DNA of 11,021 bases from Pseudomonadota bacterium (lineage in GTDB: Bacteria > Pseudomonadota > Gammaproteobacteria > Burkholderiales > Burkholderiaceae_B): NCBI GenBank assembly GCA_023432075.1, contig JAEYVD010000633.1, positions 1 through 11,021 of the forward strand, given 5' to 3'. Shown in pieces: positions 7,868-11,021 of the stretch. The notes under the pieces are model-generated. The model did no database searches and had not been told where the DNA came from. It saw only the letters and a list, made by a program, of their open reading frames with translations. The stretch's first letter is position 1. Every line of letters begins with the position of its first letter. The translations under genes were made by a program, and so were the position numbers.

Positions 7868-8548
7868 TCAGGCGCCGTGCCAGTTCAGGCGGATGCGCCC
7901 GATGGCCATTGCCGCGGCGGCCTGCGTCGGCTCGACGACGGGCAAGCCCAGCTCGGCCTGCAACCAGCCCCGATAGGCGGCCATGCCGGCGCAGCCCAGC
8001 ACCAGCACGTCGGCCTGATGCTCGTCGCGCAGCCGCGTGCCGACATGCAGCAGGCGCTCGCGCGTGCGAGCCTCGTCGGACAGTTCCACCACGCCCAGAT
8101 CCAGCGGCAGCTCGGCTGCCACGCGACCGGCCAGGCCGATTGCGCCGAACATCCGTCCGTGCCGCGGCAGCGACTGGCGCAGGATGGCGATCACGCCGAC
8201 GCGCTGGCCCAGCGTCAGGGCGGTCAGCATGCCGCATTCGCTGATGCCCAGCACCGGCTTGCGGGTGGCTTCGCGCACCGCATGCAGGCCCGGATCGCTG
8301 AAGCAGGCAATGACGTAGCCCGCGGCGGCGGCGCCGTGCTCGGCGTCCAGCTTGCGCACCAGGGCGGCCAGCGGCAGGGTCACGCTTTCGACGTCCAGTT
8401 GGGTCTGCACGCCCGCGGGCCCCTCGGCGAGCGTCAGGCACCGGATGCGCGGACCGCCGGCCATGCGCAGCGGTTCCAGCGCCGCGTCGAACGCGTCCGT
8501 CACCGCCTGCGTGGAGTTGGGATTGATCACAAACAGGGTCTGTTCCAT
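7868..8548 (-). CDS. Asp/Glu/hydantoin racemase family protein
   Basis: The protein has 226 residues from the start chosen here. It shows the two cysteines of the cofactor-independent racemase fold: C82 in ACFSDPGL (81-88) and C186 in LVLGCAGM (182-189), close to positions 76 and 181 reported for hydantoin racemases. The N-terminus FVINPNSTQAVTDAF (6-20) is typical of the hydantoin/allantoin racemase branch. The usual reaction is proton exchange at the alpha carbon of an amino acid or hydantoin, but the superfamily also holds maleate isomerases and arylmalonate decarboxylases. An upstream in-frame ATG at 8593 would add 15 residues rich in P, R and Q. The start at 8548 is preferred because it has an AGGA ribosome binding site 7 bases upstream and opens directly into the conserved strand. 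It is the first gene of an operon with the FAD dehydrogenase and is divergent from lysR. The substrate is unknown. Confidence 0.85.
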   Translation of the reverse strand: MEQTLFVINPNSTQAVTDAFDAALEPLRMAGGPRIRCLTLAEGPAGVQTQLDVESVTLPLAALVRKLDAEHGAAAAGYVIACFSDPGLHAVREATRKPVLGISECGMLTALTLGQRVGVIAILRQSLPRHGRMFGAIGLAGRVAAELPLDLGVVELSDEARTRERLLHVGTRLRDEHQADVLVLGCAGMAAYRGWLQAELGLPVVEPTQAAAAMAIGRIRLNWHGA

Positions 8549-8634
8549 TTGTCCGTCCTGGTGTTGGCGACGCGCGGGCGCGGGCCGGGGCAAGGTACGG
8601 CGCCAGTCTATCCGTGCGCGGCCTGAGCATGTAT

Positions 8635-8640
8635 TGTCAA
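8635..8640 (-). promoter_or_regulatory. Candidate -35 box of the racemase/dehydrogenase operon
   Basis: TTGACA, a perfect -35 consensus on the minus strand, lies 86 bases before the racemase start and 15 bases downstream of the LysR-type dyad at 8656-8668. No good -10 box is found 16-18 bp further on; the nearest candidates (GGATAG, ATAGAC) are 21 or more bases away. A promoter with a good -35 and poor -10 behind an upstream LysR site would be typical of activator dependence. This is an inference from spacing only. Confidence 0.35.
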
Positions 8641-8655
8641 TTTGTGCGCTGCCCT

Positions 8656-8668
8656 TAACCCTTTGTTA
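8656..8668. promoter_or_regulatory. LysR-type binding site 1 (T-N11-A dyad)
   Basis: TAAC-CCTTT-GTTA is an inverted repeat with the T-N11-A form typical of LysR-type regulators. It lies in the 152-bp divergent region, 107 bases from the racemase start and 32 bases from the preferred lysR start. The surrounding 18 bases (8654-8671) match site 2 at 14 positions. It overlaps a weak lysR -10-like TATGCT (8667-8672), which would fit repression of lysR by its own product, as is common in the family. Confidence 0.65.
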
Positions 8669-8700
8669 TGCTCGTCGCGTCAATTCGGAGCGGGCGCGCC

Positions 8701-9642
8701 ATGCAACTGAATCTGCGGCAAATCGAAGTCTTCCGGGCGGTGATGACCACGGGCTCGATCAGCGGGGCGGCCAAGCTGCTGTTCGTCTCGCAGCCCGCGG
8801 TCAGCCGGCTGCTGTCGCACACGGAACAGCGCCTGGGCTTCGCGCTGTTCGAACGCATCAAGGGCAGGCTCTACCCCACGCCCGAATCCCGGCAACTCTT
8901 TCGCGAAGTGGAAACCGTTTATGCGGGCGTGCGCCGCGTGGGCGAACTGGCCTCGGAACTGTCGGAACGCCGCAGCGGCATCCTGCATCTGGTGTCCAGC
9001 CCCAGCATCGGCCACATGCTGGTGCCGCTGACGATCTCGCGCTTTCGCGACACACATCCGGACGTCAAGATCACCTTCCAGCCGCTTACGCAGCAGCCCC
9101 TCACGCAGATGCTGCTGGATAACCGCGCCGAACTGGGCGTGGTTATCCTGCCAGTCCAGCATCCCAACCTGCTGACCCAGCCGATCGGGCAGGCCAGGCT
9201 CGTGTGCATATGCCCCTACAACCATCCGCTTGCCCATCGCTCGCTGCTGTCGATCGGCGACCTGCTGCCCTATCCGCTGATTTCCTACGGCGGCGACACG
9301 CCATTCGGGATGCTGGTCGAGCAGATGTACCACGAGGCCGGTCAGACCCGCCGGCTGGCCGTCGAGGTGAGCTCGCCGCAGAACGCGTGTTCGCTGGTGC
9401 AGGCCGGCGCGGGCATCGCCATCGTCGACGAATTTTCGGTCAAGAGCCGCACGCAGGGGGGCTTCGTGGTGCGCCCGATCGACCAGGCCAAGGTCCTCAC
9501 GGCGAGCCTGGTGCAGTCGCGATTCGAGCCCCTGTCGCAGCTTGCGCAAGCCTTTGTCGAGGTGCTGCGCCATACGCTGCAGGATCAGGGTTTCGAGCTC
9601 TCGGCGCAGGTCCAGGCAAACCCTGCCAAGGGTAAACCTTGA
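8701..9642 (+). CDS. LysR-type transcriptional regulator
   Basis: The protein has 313 residues from the preferred start, a usual length for this family. The N-terminal winged helix-turn-helix reads MQLNLRQIEVFRAV, then TGSISGAAKLLFVSQPAVSR (17-36) with the recognition helix at about 28-36. It is followed by the linker helix and a periplasmic-binding-protein-like effector domain (about 90-300; LHLVSSPSIGHMLVP onward). Such proteins bind T-N11-A dyads as tetramers and respond to a pathway metabolite. An in-frame ATG at 8668 would add 11 residues, but it lies inside the proposed binding site and has no ribosome binding site. The ATG at 8701 has GGAG ten bases upstream and is where the conserved helix begins. 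The gene sits between two operons that each carry a matching dyad, so it is the probable regulator of both. The effector is unknown. Confidence 0.93.
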   Translation: MQLNLRQIEVFRAVMTTGSISGAAKLLFVSQPAVSRLLSHTEQRLGFALFERIKGRLYPTPESRQLFREVETVYAGVRRVGELASELSERRSGILHLVSSPSIGHMLVPLTISRFRDTHPDVKITFQPLTQQPLTQMLLDNRAELGVVILPVQHPNLLTQPIGQARLVCICPYNHPLAHRSLLSIGDLLPYPLISYGGDTPFGMLVEQMYHEAGQTRRLAVEVSSPQNACSLVQAGAGIAIVDEFSVKSRTQGGFVVRPIDQAKVLTASLVQSRFEPLSQLAQAFVEVLRHTLQDQGFELSAQVQANPAKGKP

Positions 9643-9644
9643 CT

Positions 9645-9657
9645 TAACCGGCTGTTA
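9645..9657. promoter_or_regulatory. LysR-type binding site 2 (T-N11-A dyad)
   Basis: TAAC-CGGCT-GTTA has the same half-sites and 5-base spacing as site 1, inside CTTAACC-N3-TGTTAT-R-C (9643-9660). It begins just after the lysR stop codon and ends 105 bases before the start of the DHDPS-like gene, nearly the same distance as site 1 has from the racemase start. Between it and the gene is an AT-rich stretch (9667-9675, an A6 tract) and weak -10-like sequence (TAGGAT, 9703-9708) with no good -35. The layout fits an activated promoter. Confidence 0.65.
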
Positions 9658-9762
9658 TACCAAGGCAATAAAAAAGCAAGTGGAGTTCTAAAAGTTCCGC
9701 TTTAGGATGACATCGAAACGTCGTTCCCGATTTCGGTTTTCACGCATCCTGACGGAGAAAAG

Positions 9763-10689
9763 ATGGCAGCCTCCATCGACGCCAAAGGCGTCTTCACCAT
9801 TTGCCCCACGCCCTTTGACGATGCCCTGCGGGTCGATGCCGACAGCATCCGGACGCTGGTCGACTTTCTGCTGGAAACCGGCGTCACCGGCTTGGCCATC
9901 CTCGGGTTTCTCGGCGAGCTTCACAAGCTGTCGAACGCCGAGCGCAGGCTGGTCCTGGAGACCTTCGTCAAGCACACGGATGGCCGCGTGCCGGTGTGGG
10001 TCGGCGTGCGCGCCCACGGCATTGCCGGCGCCATCGAGCAGGCCCTCGAAGCTCAGGAACTAGGGGCCTCGGCGGTGTTCGCCGCGCCCCTGGACAACGC
10101 CAGCGACGCGCTGCTGTTCGACTACTACAAGGCGGTGGCGGACGCCGTGAAGATCCCGGTCGTGATCCACGATTTCCCGGACTCCTTCGGCACCGAGATC
10201 CGGCCCGAAGTGGTGGCGCGCCTGGGCCGCGAAGGCGGCGTGCACATGATCAAGATGGAAGAGCCGCCGGTGGGTCAGAAGATCAGCCGCATCCGCGAAC
10301 TGGTGCCGGACGCGGAGATGGCGATCTTCGGCGGATTGGGCGGCGTGTACTTCCTGGAAGAGTTGCAGCGCGGCGCGGTCGGCACGATGACCGGCTTCGC
10401 GTTTCCAGAGATCCTGGTTGCCATCTACGAACGCTACGCCCGCGGCGACCACGCCGGCGCCGCCGCGATCTTCGACCGCTACTGCCCGCTGATCCGCTAC
10501 GAGTTCCAGCCCAAGATCGGACTGGCGCTGCGCAAGTACGTGTATCAGCGCCGCGGCGCCATCAAGAGCCATGCGTTGCGCGCGCCGGCGATGCGCATCG
10601 ACCCGGTCACTGCGGCCGAACTGGAAGCGACGGTCGCGCGCGTCGGGCTGTCGCTGGGCGCCACCGGCCGCCAATCCGTGCAGGGTTGA
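9763..10689 (+). CDS. Dihydrodipicolinate synthase / N-acetylneuraminate lyase family protein with non-canonical active site
   Basis: The 308-residue protein is a TIM barrel of the DapA/NanA class I aldolase superfamily. K164 in HMIKMEEPP (161-169) is in the position of the Schiff-base lysine. The usual GTTGE loop is GFLGE (48-52), so both hydroxyl residues are replaced by F49 and L50. The usual YN-x-P with the catalytic tyrosine is HDFP (136-139), so tyrosine is replaced by H136. It is therefore not the lysine-pathway DapA but one of a branch of DHDPS-like proteins, marked by the GELHKLS, K-x-EEPP and FGGLGGVYFLEEL motifs, whose reaction I do not know. An aldolase, dehydratase or decarboxylase acting on a 2-oxoacid is plausible. 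A GGAG ribosome binding site lies 5 bases before the ATG. The SDR gene follows after 13 bases, so they form an operon, probably under the LysR protein. Confidence 0.88.
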   Translation: MAASIDAKGVFTICPTPFDDALRVDADSIRTLVDFLLETGVTGLAILGFLGELHKLSNAERRLVLETFVKHTDGRVPVWVGVRAHGIAGAIEQALEAQELGASAVFAAPLDNASDALLFDYYKAVADAVKIPVVIHDFPDSFGTEIRPEVVARLGREGGVHMIKMEEPPVGQKISRIRELVPDAEMAIFGGLGGVYFLEELQRGAVGTMTGFAFPEILVAIYERYARGDHAGAAAIFDRYCPLIRYEFQPKIGLALRKYVYQRRGAIKSHALRAPAMRIDPVTAAELEATVARVGLSLGATGRQSVQG

Positions 10690-10702
10690 AAGGAGCAAAC
10701 GC

Positions 10703-11021
10703 ATGGACCTCGGAATCAAGGGCAAGCACGCGCTGGTGTGCGCGTCGAGCAAAGGCCTGGGCTACGCCTGCGCACTATCGCTGGCGCGCGAAGGCGTGAA
10801 TCTGGTGATGGCCGCGCGCACCGCGGCCACGCTGGACGCCGCGGCTGACGCCATCCGCCGCGAAACGGGCGCCTCGGTCGTCACGGTGGCCGCCGACGTC
10901 ACCACCGAGGCCGGAAGACAGGCGCTGCTTGCGGCGTGCCCCGAGCCCGACATCCTGGTCACCAACGCGGGCGGGCCCAAGCCGGGTGACTTCCGCGAAT
11001 GGTCGCGCGAGGACTGGATTG
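10703..11021 (+). CDS. SDR family oxidoreductase, N-terminal 106 codons (cut by window edge)
   Basis: This is the Rossmann-fold start of a short-chain dehydrogenase/reductase. It shows the nucleotide loop CASSKGLG (13-20), in which the usual TG is replaced by CA, then AARTAATL with R39 after the second strand, which favours NADP(H) over NAD(H), AADV (63-66) for the adenine, and VTNAGGPKPG (86-95) as the NAG motif. The catalytic S-Y-K residues lie beyond the window. An AGGAG ribosome binding site is 7 bases before the ATG, and the gene starts 13 bases after the DHDPS-like gene, so both are translated from one transcript. It resembles SDRs often annotated as 3-oxoacyl-ACP reductases, but the context indicates a catabolic 2-oxo or hydroxy intermediate, not fatty acid synthesis. 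The substrate is unknown. Confidence 0.9.
   Translation, partial: MDLGIKGKHALVCASSKGLGYACALSLAREGVNLVMAARTAATLDAAADAIRRETGASVVTVAADVTTEAGRQALLAACPEPDILVTNAGGPKPGDFREWSREDWI

Noticed and set aside
6577..8244. A 555-codon open frame on the plus strand opposite the dehydrogenase and racemase genes.
   Set aside because: It spans two confirmed genes on the other strand, has low-complexity composition in its last third and no family motif.
9627..9641. CAAGG-N5-CCTTG inverted repeat at the end of lysR as a terminator.
   Set aside because: The stem is only 5 bp, lies inside the last codons and has no T-tract after it.
9763..10689. Assignment of the DHDPS-family gene as the lysine-pathway dapA.
   Set aside because: The GTTGE and YN-x-P catalytic motifs are replaced (GFLGE, HDFP), and the gene lies in a LysR-linked catabolic setting.

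Overview
The window is about 11 kb of GC-rich bacterial chromosome. Codon bias, gene content and protein character fit a betaproteobacterium of the Alcaligenaceae, such as Bordetella, Achromobacter or a close relative. That assignment comes from recognising the protein families, not from a database search. I see no mobile element, CRISPR array, tRNA or rRNA. Seven protein genes are supported with confidence, two of them cut by the window edges (dnaE at the left, an SDR at the right), plus a divergently placed lpxO-type gene, giving eight in all.

Left half (1-6450), core functions. The first 414 codons of dnaE (replicative DNA polymerase III alpha subunit) run leftward off the window. Divergent from it is an lpxO-type lipid A 2-hydroxylase gene. 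This converges on a large hrpA gene (DEAH-box RNA helicase, 1330 codons). The short gap between lpxO and hrpA holds a pair of almost identical small palindromes that together form a 14-bp inverted repeat.

Right half (6451-11021), a small metabolic cluster around a LysR-type regulator. Leftward lies a two-gene operon: an Asp/Glu/hydantoin-racemase family protein followed by an FAD-linked D-2-hydroxyacid dehydrogenase of the D-2-hydroxyglutarate dehydrogenase type. Rightward lie the lysR gene, then a dihydrodipicolinate-synthase-family protein with a non-canonical active site, then an SDR oxidoreductase that runs off the window. The substrate of the set cannot be read from the sequence.

The most informative non-coding signal is a pair of matching T-N11-A dyads (TAAC-N5-GTTA inside CTTAACC-N3-TGTTAT-R-C). 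One lies in front of the racemase operon and lysR, the other in front of the DHDPS-like/SDR operon. They sit 107 and 105 bp from the start codons of the two metabolic operons. This makes it likely that the LysR protein controls both arms, so that the cluster is one regulon built from two operons. I saw no clear new defence or mobile system; the best candidate for something undescribed is this LysR-controlled pathway of unknown substrate.
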